Positions 18,722 through 27,587 of a stretch of 48,657 nt of DNA are shown piece by piece. The number at the start of each line of letters is the position of its first letter. The first letter of the stretch is position 1. Under the pieces are notes generated by a model. It was given only the letters and a program-made list of their open reading frames with translations, did no database searches and was not told the origin of the DNA. Made by a program: the position numbers and the translations under genes. The DNA is from Desulfobotulus alkaliphilus (GTDB lineage: Bacteria; Desulfobacterota; Desulfobacteria; Desulfobacterales; ASO4-4), in assembly GCF_007830435.1 (NCBI RefSeq), contig NZ_VLLC01000027.1:1-48657 (forward strand), in the 5' to 3' direction.

Positions 18722-18900
18722 GGTGCAGGGACCTGCCCTGATTCAGAGTTTTTAAGGTTCTTAAGGTCTTTAGAGTCTTTAAGGTTTTTAAGGAAGGCAG
18801 GCGAAGGGGGCTTGCCCGGATTCAGGGTTTTTAAGATCCTTAAGGTCTTTAGAGTCTTTAAGGTTTTTAAGGAAGGCAGGCACAGGGGCCTGCCCGGATT
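18722..18900. repeat. Nested tandem repeat: 79-bp units holding 9-bp units and hairpins
   Basis: Two arrays of five 9-bp units (consensus TTAAGGTYT) lie at 18752-18796 and 18831-18875, exactly 79 bp apart. They alternate with three hairpins of the form GGCAGG-loop-CCTGCC, near 18722-18739, 18797-18817 and 18876-18895. The last has a perfect 7-bp stem (GGCAGGC/GCCTGCC). The block sits between the end of hndD and the TonB receptor gene, both on the minus strand, so the hairpins could slow or end transcription from the hydrogenase operon, although no U-tract follows. Confidence 0.85.
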
Positions 18901-18913
18901 TCAGTAAATTATC

Positions 18914-20662
18914 CTATTTGGTGTATAGGGGCCTGTGCTGATAGTGGGTATGCAGCAGTTCATGGGCCTTGCCGCTGCCGGGTGTTTCCAGAAACTCCTT
19001 ATAGATTTCCTCAATAAACGGATTTTTATGGGAACACCGGATTTCCGACTGCTGATCATCGGCGTACATTCCGGCAATACGGGCGTTTCTCACCTCATCG
19101 GTGGTGTTATAGGGCTGACCGCCCCCTGCGATGCACCCGCCCCTGCAGGCCATGACTTCCACAAAATGGTAGGGGGGTTCTTTCCCCTCGTCCCTGGCCT
19201 GTCGGATTTCGTTGAGCAGATCCCGCACATTGGCGACACCATGGGCAATGGCCACACGCAGCTCTTTTCCGTCAATATGAATGCTGGCGGTGCGGATGCC
19301 GTCCATGCCCCTCACCTCCTCAAAGGTGATTTTTTCATATTCGCTGCCTGTGACAAGGAAGTAGCCCGTGCGCAGGGCTGCTTCCATTACGCCGCCTGTG
19401 GCACCGAAAATGGTGCCTGCACCCGTATAGGCTCCGATGGGGGAATCTGCCCCTTCATCGGGAAGGGAGAGAAAGTCAATGCCGGACTGTTTGATGAGCC
19501 GGGCCAGCTCCCTTGTGGTCAGAACCACATCCACGTCCTGTTGGCCTGAGGCATACATATCCTTATGCCGGACAATTTCAAATTTTTTGCTGGTGCAGGG
19601 CATGATGGCCGCTGAAAAGATTTTTTCCTTGGGTATCTCTTTTTTATCCGCATAATAGGTTTTTGTGAGAGCCCCCTGCATCATCATGGGTGATTTGGCC
19701 GTGGAGAAGTTGGGAATCATGTCGGCACAGTATTTTTCCATGTAATCCACCCAGCTGGGGCAGCAGGATGTGATCAGGGGCAGTACACCTCCTTTGGTGA
19801 GGCGATCGACAAACTCCGTCCCTTCCTCCATGATGGTCAGGTCCGCAGAAAAGTTGGTATCAAAGATGGCATCCACACCAATACGCCTTAAAGCCGCATA
19901 GATTTTTCCTGTGGTGATGGTTCCCGGCTCAAGACCGAAGGCTTCTCCTATGGCCACACGAACGGCAGGTGCTATCTGTACTGCCACATGGAGTTCCGGA
20001 TCAAGGATGGCATCCAGGAGTTTTTTGGTATCATCCCTTTCGTAGATGGCACCCACAGGGCAGTGGGCACTGCACTGGCCGCACTTGATACAGGGGCTTT
20101 CACTGAGCAGGGCACCGGCTGCGGGCATCATTTCCGTATGATCGCCTCTGCCGATGAATTCCAGTGCCCATACGTCCTGAAGCTGCTGGCATACCAGAAC
20201 GCAGCGGCCGCATTTGATGCACTTTCTCGGATCCAGAACAATGGAGAGGGTGGATTCATCCTTGGGATGTTCCGTTACATTGGACTCAAAGGGGACTTCC
20301 CGGATACTGAAGTTTGCCGCAAGGGTCTGCAGCTCACAACTGCCGCTGCGTCCGCAGGTAAGGCACTCATTGGGGTGATTGGAGAGAATCATCTCAACAA
20401 TGGTTCTGCGGATTTTATTCAGTTCCGGGTCATGGGTGATGTAGCTGGCGCCTTCGCTGACTTCCGTAACGCAGGCTCTGGGAAGCTTTGGCATGCCCTC
20501 AACCTTGACCACACAGAGACCACAGGCCCCCCAGGGTGTGAGGTCGGGATGGGCGCAGAGGGTTGGAATATGAATGCCGGCCTTTTTTGCCGCCACCAGT
20601 ACGGAAGTGCCTTTTTCGACTTCCATGGGAATTTGGTTTATTTTTATATGTATTTTCTGCAC
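18914..20662 (-). CDS. hndD: [FeFe]-hydrogenase catalytic subunit HndD
   Basis: Catalytic subunit (582 aa) of the cytoplasmic NAD(P)-linked [FeFe] hydrogenase. In order it has an N-terminal plant-type [2Fe-2S] domain (Cys 36, 47, 50, 64), a His-Cys3 [4Fe-4S] site (His96, Cys100, 103, 109), two [4Fe-4S] motifs (Cys 148/151/154/158 and 191/194/197/201), the H-cluster domain and a C-terminal small-subunit domain. H-cluster motifs are TSCCPSW (298-304), MPCTSKK (354-360) and MACRGGC (504-510). The proton-relay Cys, the first of TSCC, is present, which argues for a catalytic and not a sensory enzyme. It is last in hndABCD. By homology with HndABCD and HydABC it may bifurcate electrons between NAD(P)H and ferredoxin. 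Confidence 0.95.
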   Translation of the reverse strand: MQKIHIKINQIPMEVEKGTSVLVAAKKAGIHIPTLCAHPDLTPWGACGLCVVKVEGMPKLPRACVTEVSEGASYITHDPELNKIRRTIVEMILSNHPNECLTCGRSGSCELQTLAANFSIREVPFESNVTEHPKDESTLSIVLDPRKCIKCGRCVLVCQQLQDVWALEFIGRGDHTEMMPAAGALLSESPCIKCGQCSAHCPVGAIYERDDTKKLLDAILDPELHVAVQIAPAVRVAIGEAFGLEPGTITTGKIYAALRRIGVDAIFDTNFSADLTIMEEGTEFVDRLTKGGVLPLITSCCPSWVDYMEKYCADMIPNFSTAKSPMMMQGALTKTYYADKKEIPKEKIFSAAIMPCTSKKFEIVRHKDMYASGQQDVDVVLTTRELARLIKQSGIDFLSLPDEGADSPIGAYTGAGTIFGATGGVMEAALRTGYFLVTGSEYEKITFEEVRGMDGIRTASIHIDGKELRVAIAHGVANVRDLLNEIRQARDEGKEPPYHFVEVMACRGGCIAGGGQPYNTTDEVRNARIAGMYADDQQSEIRCSHKNPFIEEIYKEFLETPGSGKAHELLHTHYQHRPLYTK

Positions 20663-20693
20663 GTATCTGCTCCTTCTCGTTTCCGGTCAATAC

Positions 20694-22472
20694 CTATGCG
20701 ATCTGTACAGCACCGAACTTGCAACCCTCATAACAGATGCCGCATTTGATGCAGTTGTCCTGATCAATGACATGGGGCTTCTTGCGTTCGCCCGTGATGC
20801 AGTTGTTGGGACATTTACGGGAGCAGACCGTACATCCGATACAGATATCCGGATTGATGGTGTAGGTGACAAGGGCCTTGCATACCCCCGCCGGACAGCG
20901 ATGGTCCCTGATATGGGCCAGATATTCTTCCTCGAAATATCTCAGGGTGGAAAGGATGGGATTGGGAGCCGACTGTCCAAGACCACAGAGGGAGGCCTTC
21001 TGCATGGGAACGGCCAGGGCCCTCAGTTGCTGGATATGCTCCATGGTTCCCTTGCCCATGGTGATTTTTCTTAAAATATTGTACATTTTGCGGCCACCGA
21101 TGCGGCAGGGAGCACATTTCCCGCAGGATTCATCCACGGAAAAATCAAGGTAGAACTTGGTGACATCCACAATGCAGTCATCTTCGTCCATGACGATCAT
21201 GCCGCCGGAGCCCATCATGGAACCCAAGGCACCAAGGGTTTCATAATCAATGGGTGTATCCAGATGTTCTGCGGTAATAACACCGCCCGATGGACCACCG
21301 GTCTGTGCTGCCTTAAAGGCTTTTCCGTTGGGAATACCGCCGCCGACATCATAGATGATTTCCCTTAAGGTGGTACCCATGGGCACTTCCACAAGACCTG
21401 AGTTATTGATTTTACCCGTCAGGGCAAAAACCTTGGTCCCCTTGGATTTTTCCGTACCGATCCGGCTGAACCAGTCTCCCCCCCTTAAGATAATCTTGGG
21501 GATATTGGCATAGGTTTCCACATTGTTGATGACAGTCGGTTTCCCCCAGAGTCCCTTTACGGCGGGGAAGGGCGGTCTGGGGCGGGGCATGCCCCTTTCC
21601 CCTTCAATGGATGCGATAAGGGCGGTTTCTTCACCACAGACAAAGGCACCGGCACCCAAGCGGATTTCAATGTCAAAATCAAAGCCGCTGCCTAAAATAT
21701 TTTTTCCAAGCAGCCCATATTCGCGGGCCTGATCCATGGCTTTGTACAGGCGTTCAATGGCCAGGGGGTATTCCGCACGGATATAAATATAGCCCATGCT
21801 GGAGCCGCAGGCATACCCGGCAAGGGCCATGGCTTCCAGTACGGACTGGGGATCGCCCTCAAGGATGGAGCGGTCCATGTAGGCGCCGGGGTCCCCTTCA
21901 TCGGCATTGCAGATGATGAAAATTTCATCGGCCTGATCTCTGATGTCATGGGTGAACTTCCATTTCATCCATGTGGGAAAGCCAGCCCCCCCCCTTCCCC
22001 TGAGGCCGGATTTTTTCAGCTCTTCGATGATGTCTTTGGGCTCCATTTCAAAAAGAGCCATGCTCAAGGCGGCATAGCCGTCACGGGCAATGTATTCCGT
22101 GATGTCCTCGGGATTGATAATCCCGCAGTTTCTTAAGGCAATACGTACCTGTTTCTGGTAGAATCTGGATTCTTTTGCGGGATTTTCATGCCTGAGCATG
22201 AGGTTTTCCACGGGCTGGCCTGCGATGATGTGCTCATCGATAATGGCCCTTGCGTCTTTTACGCCTACATTGACATAAAAGGTTTCATCGGGAAGTATTT
22301 TGACGATGGGGCCTTTGCTGCAAAGGCCGAAGCATCCGGTTCTTACGATCTGCACGTCTTGGCAGATACCTTTTTCCATGGTCAGTTTTTTAAGCTCTTT
22401 GTAAATTTCTTCGGATTGTCCGGACGCACACTGCTTGCCGCTGCAGACCAGGCAAAATTTTTTATATGGCAT
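20694..22472 (-). CDS. hndC: Hydrogenase flavoprotein subunit HndC (NuoF-like)
   Basis: Flavin- and NAD(P)-binding subunit (592 aa). The N-terminus is a thioredoxin-like [2Fe-2S] domain (CLVCSGKQC and later RTGCFGLC). The NuoF core follows with the FMN/NAD motif LRGRGGAGFPTWMKW, an SLBB domain, and the [4Fe-4S] motif ESCGKCAPCRIGG with a distal Cys in ASLCGLGQ. The C-terminus carries two further [4Fe-4S] ferredoxin motifs (CIGCTVCSRKCPNN and CIKCGICYEGC). Its ATG lies inside the last 11 bp of hndB. It is the likely bifurcation site by homology with HydB and related enzymes. Confidence 0.95.
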   Translation of the reverse strand: MPYKKFCLVCSGKQCASGQSEEIYKELKKLTMEKGICQDVQIVRTGCFGLCSKGPIVKILPDETFYVNVGVKDARAIIDEHIIAGQPVENLMLRHENPAKESRFYQKQVRIALRNCGIINPEDITEYIARDGYAALSMALFEMEPKDIIEELKKSGLRGRGGAGFPTWMKWKFTHDIRDQADEIFIICNADEGDPGAYMDRSILEGDPQSVLEAMALAGYACGSSMGYIYIRAEYPLAIERLYKAMDQAREYGLLGKNILGSGFDFDIEIRLGAGAFVCGEETALIASIEGERGMPRPRPPFPAVKGLWGKPTVINNVETYANIPKIILRGGDWFSRIGTEKSKGTKVFALTGKINNSGLVEVPMGTTLREIIYDVGGGIPNGKAFKAAQTGGPSGGVITAEHLDTPIDYETLGALGSMMGSGGMIVMDEDDCIVDVTKFYLDFSVDESCGKCAPCRIGGRKMYNILRKITMGKGTMEHIQQLRALAVPMQKASLCGLGQSAPNPILSTLRYFEEEYLAHIRDHRCPAGVCKALVTYTINPDICIGCTVCSRKCPNNCITGERKKPHVIDQDNCIKCGICYEGCKFGAVQIA

Positions 22473-22866
22473 GTTCGGGCTCCTTTACCACATCCTGGGC
22501 AGGTTTATCAAAAACATGACCGCAGACCAGCTCCCTGCCGAGAATATGTCTGTCAACAATCCGCCGGGCCACATCGGAGGTCACTTTGCCGTATATAATA
22601 TCCGGCATGCCGCTCATTTTTATTTCAAGGGTGGGTTCTGCATGATCAAGGCCCAGAGAGCCTGTCTTGCGGATCATGGCATTGTTTATACCCCTTTCTT
22701 TGAGGGTTTCGCTGAGTGTTTTCAATATATCCTTTGCACCGGAGGCAATGCCGCTGCTGCCCATTCCGATGAGGATTTCAATCCTGTTTTCACTGTCTTT
22801 GCCTTCGTGGAGCTCCAGGCGCTTTTTCTCACGCAGCAATCTGAGCTCTTCTCTGCTCATTCCCAT
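22462..22866 (-). CDS. hndB: Hydrogenase subunit HndB, thioredoxin-like fold without cluster cysteines
   Basis: Small subunit (134 aa) in the HndB position between hndA and hndC. The fold pattern of thioredoxin-like [2Fe-2S] ferredoxins is visible, but where cluster-binding relatives have GTCGIAAGA and TGCxGxC, this protein has GSSGIASGA and TGSLGLD. Only one cysteine remains in the whole chain, in ELVCGHVF. It therefore cannot bind a conventional [2Fe-2S] cluster and may be structural (see findings). The ATG at 22866 follows GGAGAAATCA; an in-frame ATG lies two codons later. Confidence 0.85.
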   Translation of the reverse strand: MGMSREELRLLREKKRLELHEGKDSENRIEILIGMGSSGIASGAKDILKTLSETLKERGINNAMIRKTGSLGLDHAEPTLEIKMSGMPDIIYGKVTSDVARRIVDRHILGRELVCGHVFDKPAQDVVKEPEHAI

Positions 22867-22907
22867 TGATTTCTCCTTACATGTAACTGGGGCAGGTTAT
22901 CGGCAGT

Positions 22908-23402
22908 TTATTGCTGTCCGGAGGACTTGCTGTGGAATTTTGATATGATTCCAGCAAGCTCATCGGTTTTCAGAACCCCAAAGACTTCGTCATTGATGGT
23001 CATTACCGGTGACAGTCCGCAGCAGCCGATGCAGCGGACGGCTTCTACGGAAAATTCGCCGTCTTCCGTGGTTTGCTTTACGCCGGCTCCCAGAAGGTTT
23101 TCCACTTCATGGAGAAGGTCCTGGGCTCCCTTCAGGTAGCAGGCTGTGCCCGTACACACGGCAAGGGTATTGCGTCCGGGTTTTTCCTGTTTGAAGTAAT
23201 GGTAGAAGGTGAGAACACCGTAGATTTTTGCCAGGGGGACATCAATATAACGGCTCAGTTCAATGGCGATTTTTTTCGGTACATAACCGAAATCCTGCTG
23301 GATGCGGTGAAGAATCATGATGAGGTTTCCCCGTTTTTCCTTCCAGATGTCGATGAAGGCGAGAAGATCATCGGAAAGTCTTAACTCCTGCTGTGTATCC
23401 AT
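22908..23402 (-). CDS. hndA: Hydrogenase [2Fe-2S] subunit HndA (NuoE-like)
   Basis: First gene of the hydrogenase operon (164 aa). NuoE-like, with an N-terminal helical bundle and a C-terminal thioredoxin-like [2Fe-2S] domain whose ligands are in CTGTACYLKG and CIGCCGLSPVM. It passes electrons between the flavin of HndC and the other clusters. The ATG at 23402 is chosen over an upstream in-frame codon (23465) because AAAGGGAGA lies about 8 bp before it. The gap to hndB is 41 bp. Confidence 0.93.
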   Translation of the reverse strand: MDTQQELRLSDDLLAFIDIWKEKRGNLIMILHRIQQDFGYVPKKIAIELSRYIDVPLAKIYGVLTFYHYFKQEKPGRNTLAVCTGTACYLKGAQDLLHEVENLLGAGVKQTTEDGEFSVEAVRCIGCCGLSPVMTINDEVFGVLKTDELAGIISKFHSKSSGQQ

Positions 23403-23474
23403 AATGTATCTCCCTTTACCTGAATCATTGTTTACAACGATATTTACAGGGTTATGCCGGTACAACTTTGCTAC

Positions 23475-23502
23475 CCTATACCGTCCCGGACGTTATTTTC
23501 AA
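23475..23502 (-). promoter_or_regulatory. Putative promoter of hndABCD
   Basis: On the minus strand TTGAAA (23502-23497) and TATAGG (23480-23475) are 16 bp apart, about 72 bp before hndA. Between promoter and gene lie two direct TGTAAA motifs 12 bp apart (about 23433-23450), one of them within the small inverted repeat TTGTTTACAA. That could be a regulator site but does not match a consensus I can name. The rest of the 345-bp gap to the LysM gene shows nothing clear. Confidence 0.3.
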
Positions 23503-23747
23503 TAAAAAAATGTTGATGAATAAATGGTTCCTTAAAAAATTGTATTATCGTTTTTTTAAACAGCGTTTATTGGATTGCATGTCTGAAATATAATTGGATA
23601 TATATGGGCGGTCAGGTTATGTGTTTTAAGTATGGATAAAGGTGGGGATGCAGACTTCCCTGCCTCTATTACATAAGACAGGGATTCTCTGTTCAGGTGG
23701 AGAAAAAAGCAGAGATATTATGCCATGATGATTGCTGAGGAGGTTGT

Positions 23748-24443
23748 ATGGATCCGAAAATCAGATCGAATCTGGAGGCTGGCGGGCATGAAGAGCCCGG
23801 TTTCGGGCCTCCCGCCGGTAAAAAAACCTGGTACCGTTCCGTGGAAATGCCCTTTGTATGGCTGGGGGCTGGTCTTGTGGCCGTACTGGTTCTTTTTCTG
23901 CTTTTTTTTCCGGGCAGATCCGATGAACCGGTTTTTCCTTCTGCGGGTGGTGCAGGTGCGGAGTATGCTGAGATATCCGACCGCCTTGACAGGCTGGCCA
24001 GTGCCATGGAGTCCCTGCGTATGCAGCGGATGTTTTCCGAATCCGGGGTTCCTGATCAGGAAGAGCTTGTGGCAGCCATAAGGAAACTGAATGCGGATCT
24101 TTCTTTACAGATTGCTGCTCTTTCCAAAAAAATGGACGGTCTTCAGGCGGCTGTGGAAGAAAGAAACAGAACCCTTGCCCCTGCTCCCCCAAAGGCAGCA
24201 GAGGCAACAGGTGAAGATGCCACTGTGAAAACACGCAGATCCTCAACCCCAAAGACGGAACCGGCAAGTCCCGCAGCGCCACCGCCTTCTGGCCGGGGCC
24301 TTGAGTATAGTGTACAGCGGGGGGATACCCTGTTCAGCATCGCAAGGAAGCATGGGGTAAGCCTTGGAAGTCTGCTGGAAGCCAACAGGATGAAACAGAG
24401 TGATCCAATCCATCCGGGCCAGAGATTAAAAATTCCGGAATGA
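23748..24443 (+). CDS. Membrane-anchored LysM-domain protein
   Basis: A 231-aa protein with a cytoplasmic N-terminus (about 36 aa), one membrane segment (residues 37-57, WLGAGLVAVLVLFLLFF), a predicted coiled coil (about 70-140), a Pro/Ala/Thr-rich linker and a C-terminal LysM domain (about 186-231, YSVQRGDTLFSIARKHGVS to HPGQRLKIPE). LysM binds peptidoglycan, so it probably tethers the inner membrane to the wall. Its ribosome site GAGGAGG is strong. It stands alone, divergent from the hydrogenase operon. Confidence 0.88.
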   Translation: MDPKIRSNLEAGGHEEPGFGPPAGKKTWYRSVEMPFVWLGAGLVAVLVLFLLFFPGRSDEPVFPSAGGAGAEYAEISDRLDRLASAMESLRMQRMFSESGVPDQEELVAAIRKLNADLSLQIAALSKKMDGLQAAVEERNRTLAPAPPKAAEATGEDATVKTRRSSTPKTEPASPAAPPPSGRGLEYSVQRGDTLFSIARKHGVSLGSLLEANRMKQSDPIHPGQRLKIPE

Positions 24444-24570
24444 TTTTTAATCCGATTATCACTACCTTTCATCCGCAGGAGTCTTATGTTGTTGAAATTG
24501 TATGACCAGATTTTATACTAGTCAGCTTTGCATCTGCAATGGGTCCCTTAAAAGCAGGGATCGAAAAAAT

Positions 24571-24610
24571 TATTCGCAGGGGCAGACCTTCAGGACTGCC
24601 CCTGCGAATA
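24571..24610. repeat. Perfect 15-bp-stem hairpin
   Basis: TATTCGCAGGGGCAG (24571-24585) is the exact reverse complement of 24596-24610, with a 10-base loop. No U-tract follows on either strand, so it is not a classical terminator. It lies 128 bp after the LysM gene and may be a single copy of a dispersed palindromic repeat. Confidence 0.85.
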
Positions 24611-24783
24611 TCCGATCGCACCACGGGCCTGACAACAGCCTGACCTGCAAACGGTGGCCGAGTCAGGGCAGTGAGCAGAAAAGGCTTTACAGGTTTAAAA
24701 GCAATTAAAAAAGCAGTCGTATCTTGTGGGATACAGGCCTGTATGCTTGATCCTGATGGGCCTGCGATGATTATTTAGAAGGC

Positions 24784-24817
24784 CATGGGGAAAAAACCCA
24801 TGCTTTTGTGTTTTTTT
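24784..24817 (+). terminator. Terminator-like hairpin with T-rich tail
   Basis: CATGGG (24784-24789) pairs with CCCATG (24797-24802) across a GAAAAAA loop, followed by CTTTTGTGTTTTTTT. The stem is short (6 bp), but the T-rich tail fits intrinsic termination on the plus strand, upstream of the PHA genes. Confidence 0.5.
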
Positions 24818-25241
24818 CCTATGGACCTTTTTCCAAAATTCGGTTAGCATAAAAAAGTAAACTTAATAACTTCTGAAAAATCCCCATTAAGACGAAGGCA
24901 GATACGCTGCACATACACCAGTCAAAGCAAACCTTAAAATCAATCTCGTTTGTTTGAAACGAAGGATTGTACCGCCTGTAAAATAAAAAAATACCGGATG
25001 ACGTTCTGAGTACAGGAAATAATGGATTTTTTATAGCCGGGGAATACCTTTGAATGTATTGCTGGTATAAAATTACATTGCCGTCTTCGGCCACTCGATG
25101 CTTTTTCCTTCTTGACTGTCTTTCAATTCGATTCACTAATAAACCAGCGAATACGATTTTTAACTTTTACCCCTGTCGTTTGATAAAAATAATTTTTATA
25201 TATGGTGTTTTTTCTGCAGTTGAAAAAGTACAGGAGGTTTA

Positions 25242-26135
25242 ATGACAAAAAATCAGGATGCATCCCCATTCACCAGCTCCATTCAGGCTGTTGCAGAAGC
25301 TACGGGTCAGTTCTGGCGCTCCTTTTCGGAAACGTGGAATGAGACTGGCCAGAATTTTCCCGGCCAGGCAGAAATTTTCCAGAAAAAATGGACGCAATCC
25401 TTAACGGAAAGCTGGGGTGGTTTTCTCAAAAACATGGAAACTTGGAGTGGAAGTATGAATAAAGATCAGGAAAAGTCCTTTGATCCTTCAGATATGGCTG
25501 CACAGATGGAAGCCGTCGGTCGTTTTATGCAGGTTTTTCAGAAGCAGACGGATTTTATGCAGCAGCGTTTTATGGAAAACGCGGGAAAACTCGGAGAAGT
25601 TTTTGAAACGATGGAGGGTAAAGGCAACAGCAATGATTTTCTGCATGCATGGCAGGAAATTTATGAAAAGGAGATACGAAAGATTTTCCATATTCCTCAG
25701 GTCGGACTGGGGCGGGAGTATCAGGAAAGGATGATGACGGCCCTGGACCGGTTCAGTCTTTTCCATGGCAATGCCATAGAGCTGCTGCACTTTCTTTATA
25801 TTCCCATGGAGCAGAGTTTTTTGCAGTTGCAAAAAGATATTGAGAAGATGGTTGCGGAAGGGCGTATTCCAGAAGATAATGAAGATTACTACAAGCTCTG
25901 GCTGCAGAAACTGGAAGCTCACTATATGGAGCTGTTCCGCTCTCAGGAATATACGACGGCACTGGGCAAAACACTGAGTGCCATGGGAGAGTTCAAATCC
26001 GCAAGGGATGCGATAATAGAAGACAGTCTCCAGAGTGTTCCCGTACCCACACGCTCTGAAATGGATGAACTGTATAAAGAAATATACGCTTTAAAAAGGC
26101 GGATCCGGGATCTGGAAAAGAATGCAGAAAAATAA
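25242..26135 (+). CDS. phaE: Class III PHA synthase subunit PhaE
   Basis: Accessory subunit (297 aa) of class III poly(3-hydroxyalkanoate) synthase, required by PhaC for full activity at the granule surface. It is largely helical and rich in Gln, Glu, Trp and Met, with the C-terminal ELYKEIYALKRRIRDLEK segment typical of PhaE. The ribosome site is CAGGAGGTTTA before the ATG. It lies 99 bp ahead of phaC on the same strand. Low sequence conservation is normal for this family, so the call rests on length, composition, C-terminus and neighbour. Confidence 0.88.
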   Translation: MTKNQDASPFTSSIQAVAEATGQFWRSFSETWNETGQNFPGQAEIFQKKWTQSLTESWGGFLKNMETWSGSMNKDQEKSFDPSDMAAQMEAVGRFMQVFQKQTDFMQQRFMENAGKLGEVFETMEGKGNSNDFLHAWQEIYEKEIRKIFHIPQVGLGREYQERMMTALDRFSLFHGNAIELLHFLYIPMEQSFLQLQKDIEKMVAEGRIPEDNEDYYKLWLQKLEAHYMELFRSQEYTTALGKTLSAMGEFKSARDAIIEDSLQSVPVPTRSEMDELYKEIYALKRRIRDLEKNAEK

Positions 26136-26234
26136 TCTGATGGTTTTTTCCTGCCACTGTGGCACAGGTTTTTATCAAATTATCAGGATTGTTTTTTCGG
26201 AAACTGGCGGTAATACAAGTAACGGGGGATCAAT

Positions 26235-27497
26235 ATGATGGATATTGGCAGGTTGACGGACAAGTTTCTTACGGATCTGGAAAACAATACGGAAAAAAAT
26301 CAGGCATATCTGAAAGATGCTGTTGATGTGCTTTTAAGTTCCCTTGACGATCAGATCGCAGCAACCCCCTATGATATCGTATGGCAGGAAGACCGTGTGC
26401 GGCTTAAGCATTACCGGTCAGAGGCTAAGGGGAAAACGCCGAGAAAAACACCTATTCTTGTGGTGTATGCCCTCATTAACAGGGAAACCATGCTGGACCT
26501 GCAGCCGGGGCGGAGTGTTGTGGAGAAGTTTCTGGCAGATGGCATGGATGTTTACATGCTGGACTGGGGATATCCTACCCAGAAGGATAAATATCTGTCC
26601 ATTGATGACCATGTGAATGTCTACATAGATGATGCCGTGGATTTTATCCGTAAAAGGGAAGGGGTTTCTTCCCTGAATCTCATGGGTATCTGCATGGGCG
26701 GAACTTTTTGTACCATTTATTCTGCCATTCACCCTGAAAAGGTAAAAAACCTTGTTCTTACGGTTACGCCGACGAGTTTTGGGCATGAAGAGGGTCTTCT
26801 TCATGTCTGGATGCGGAGTCTGGATGCGGAAGCGATTCTGAAAAATTACGGGAATATGCCCGGAGATATGATGAACTTTGGTTTTCTTCTCCTGAATCCT
26901 GCCCGGCTCATGATTGATAAATACCGGTCATTCATAAACAATCTTGGGGATAAGGTCTTTGTGGAAAACTTTATCCGCATGGAAAAATGGATCTATGACA
27001 GCCCCGATGTGCCCGGTGAAACCTTCCGCCAGTTTATTGAAGATCTGTATCAGAAGGATCTTCTTATTCAGAATAAACTGCAGATTGGTCCCCATCTCAT
27101 TGATTTGAACCGGGTCACCATGCCCGTTTTAAATATTTATGCCCGTCTGGATCATCTGGTTCCGCCTGCGGCCAGTAATCAGATTACCAGTAAGGTAGGC
27201 AGTAATGATACAACGGATATCTGCCTTGATACAGGGCATATAGGAATTTATGTGAGTTCCAAGTATCAGAAGGAATTTGTGCCAACCATTTCCAAATGGC
27301 TCCTTGAAAGGGATGCTGCCCCGGAAACACAGAGTTTGACGGAAGCCTTGAAAGAGTCCGGTGCCGATGCGTCTTCCGAACCCGCTAAAAATACGAGAAC
27401 AGCCGGTAAAAAGCCAGCTTCCGGCCAGAAGCAGGCGGGGAGCGGAAAATCCTATGCTGCCAAAAATAAGGGCAAGGGTGTTGCCGGGAGAGTGTGA
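26235..27497 (+). CDS. phaC: Class III PHA synthase catalytic subunit PhaC
   Basis: Catalytic subunit (420 aa) that polymerises (R)-3-hydroxyacyl-CoA into PHA. It has an alpha/beta-hydrolase fold with the lipase-like box GICMGG and nucleophile Cys153, Asp306 in YARLDHLVPP and His335 in DTGHIGIYV, at spacing typical of class III enzymes (~355 aa). The extra length is a Lys/Ala/Gly-rich low-complexity tail from about residue 361 (see findings). Two adjacent ATG codons at 26235 make the exact start ambiguous by one residue. Confidence 0.95.
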   Translation: MMDIGRLTDKFLTDLENNTEKNQAYLKDAVDVLLSSLDDQIAATPYDIVWQEDRVRLKHYRSEAKGKTPRKTPILVVYALINRETMLDLQPGRSVVEKFLADGMDVYMLDWGYPTQKDKYLSIDDHVNVYIDDAVDFIRKREGVSSLNLMGICMGGTFCTIYSAIHPEKVKNLVLTVTPTSFGHEEGLLHVWMRSLDAEAILKNYGNMPGDMMNFGFLLLNPARLMIDKYRSFINNLGDKVFVENFIRMEKWIYDSPDVPGETFRQFIEDLYQKDLLIQNKLQIGPHLIDLNRVTMPVLNIYARLDHLVPPAASNQITSKVGSNDTTDICLDTGHIGIYVSSKYQKEFVPTISKWLLERDAAPETQSLTEALKESGADASSEPAKNTRTAGKKPASGQKQAGSGKSYAAKNKGKGVAGRV

Positions 27498-27587
27498 AAA
27501 TTCTTTTAACGGCAGGGCCTGGAGGATCAGAATTTTTGAGCCGTCCTGCCCCATGAATTCATTGATTAAACATACGTGAGGATACCT

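Larger units (their letters stand above)
24444..25241. other. Gene-free stretch between the LysM gene and phaE
   Basis: About 800 bp without a convincing gene. It holds a long hairpin (24571-24610) and a terminator-like hairpin (24784-24817). The AT-rich half nearer phaE contains open frames on both strands, but none has a credible ribosome site or recognisable product. A weak promoter-like pair, TTGACT and ACTAAT 17 bp apart near 25115-25140, could serve phaE. Confidence 0.6.

Noticed and set aside
18702-18913. Cobalamin or TPP riboswitch before the TonB receptor operon
   Set aside because: The region is taken up by the 9-bp/79-bp repeats; neither riboswitch core motif is present.
19130-19160. 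Arg in the third H-cluster motif (MACRGGC) as an inactivating change
   Set aside because: That position is variable in active [FeFe] hydrogenases; all H-cluster cysteines are intact.
24819-25136. 105-codon minus-strand open frame
   Set aside because: AT-rich, no ribosome site, no recognisable domain and no supporting neighbour.
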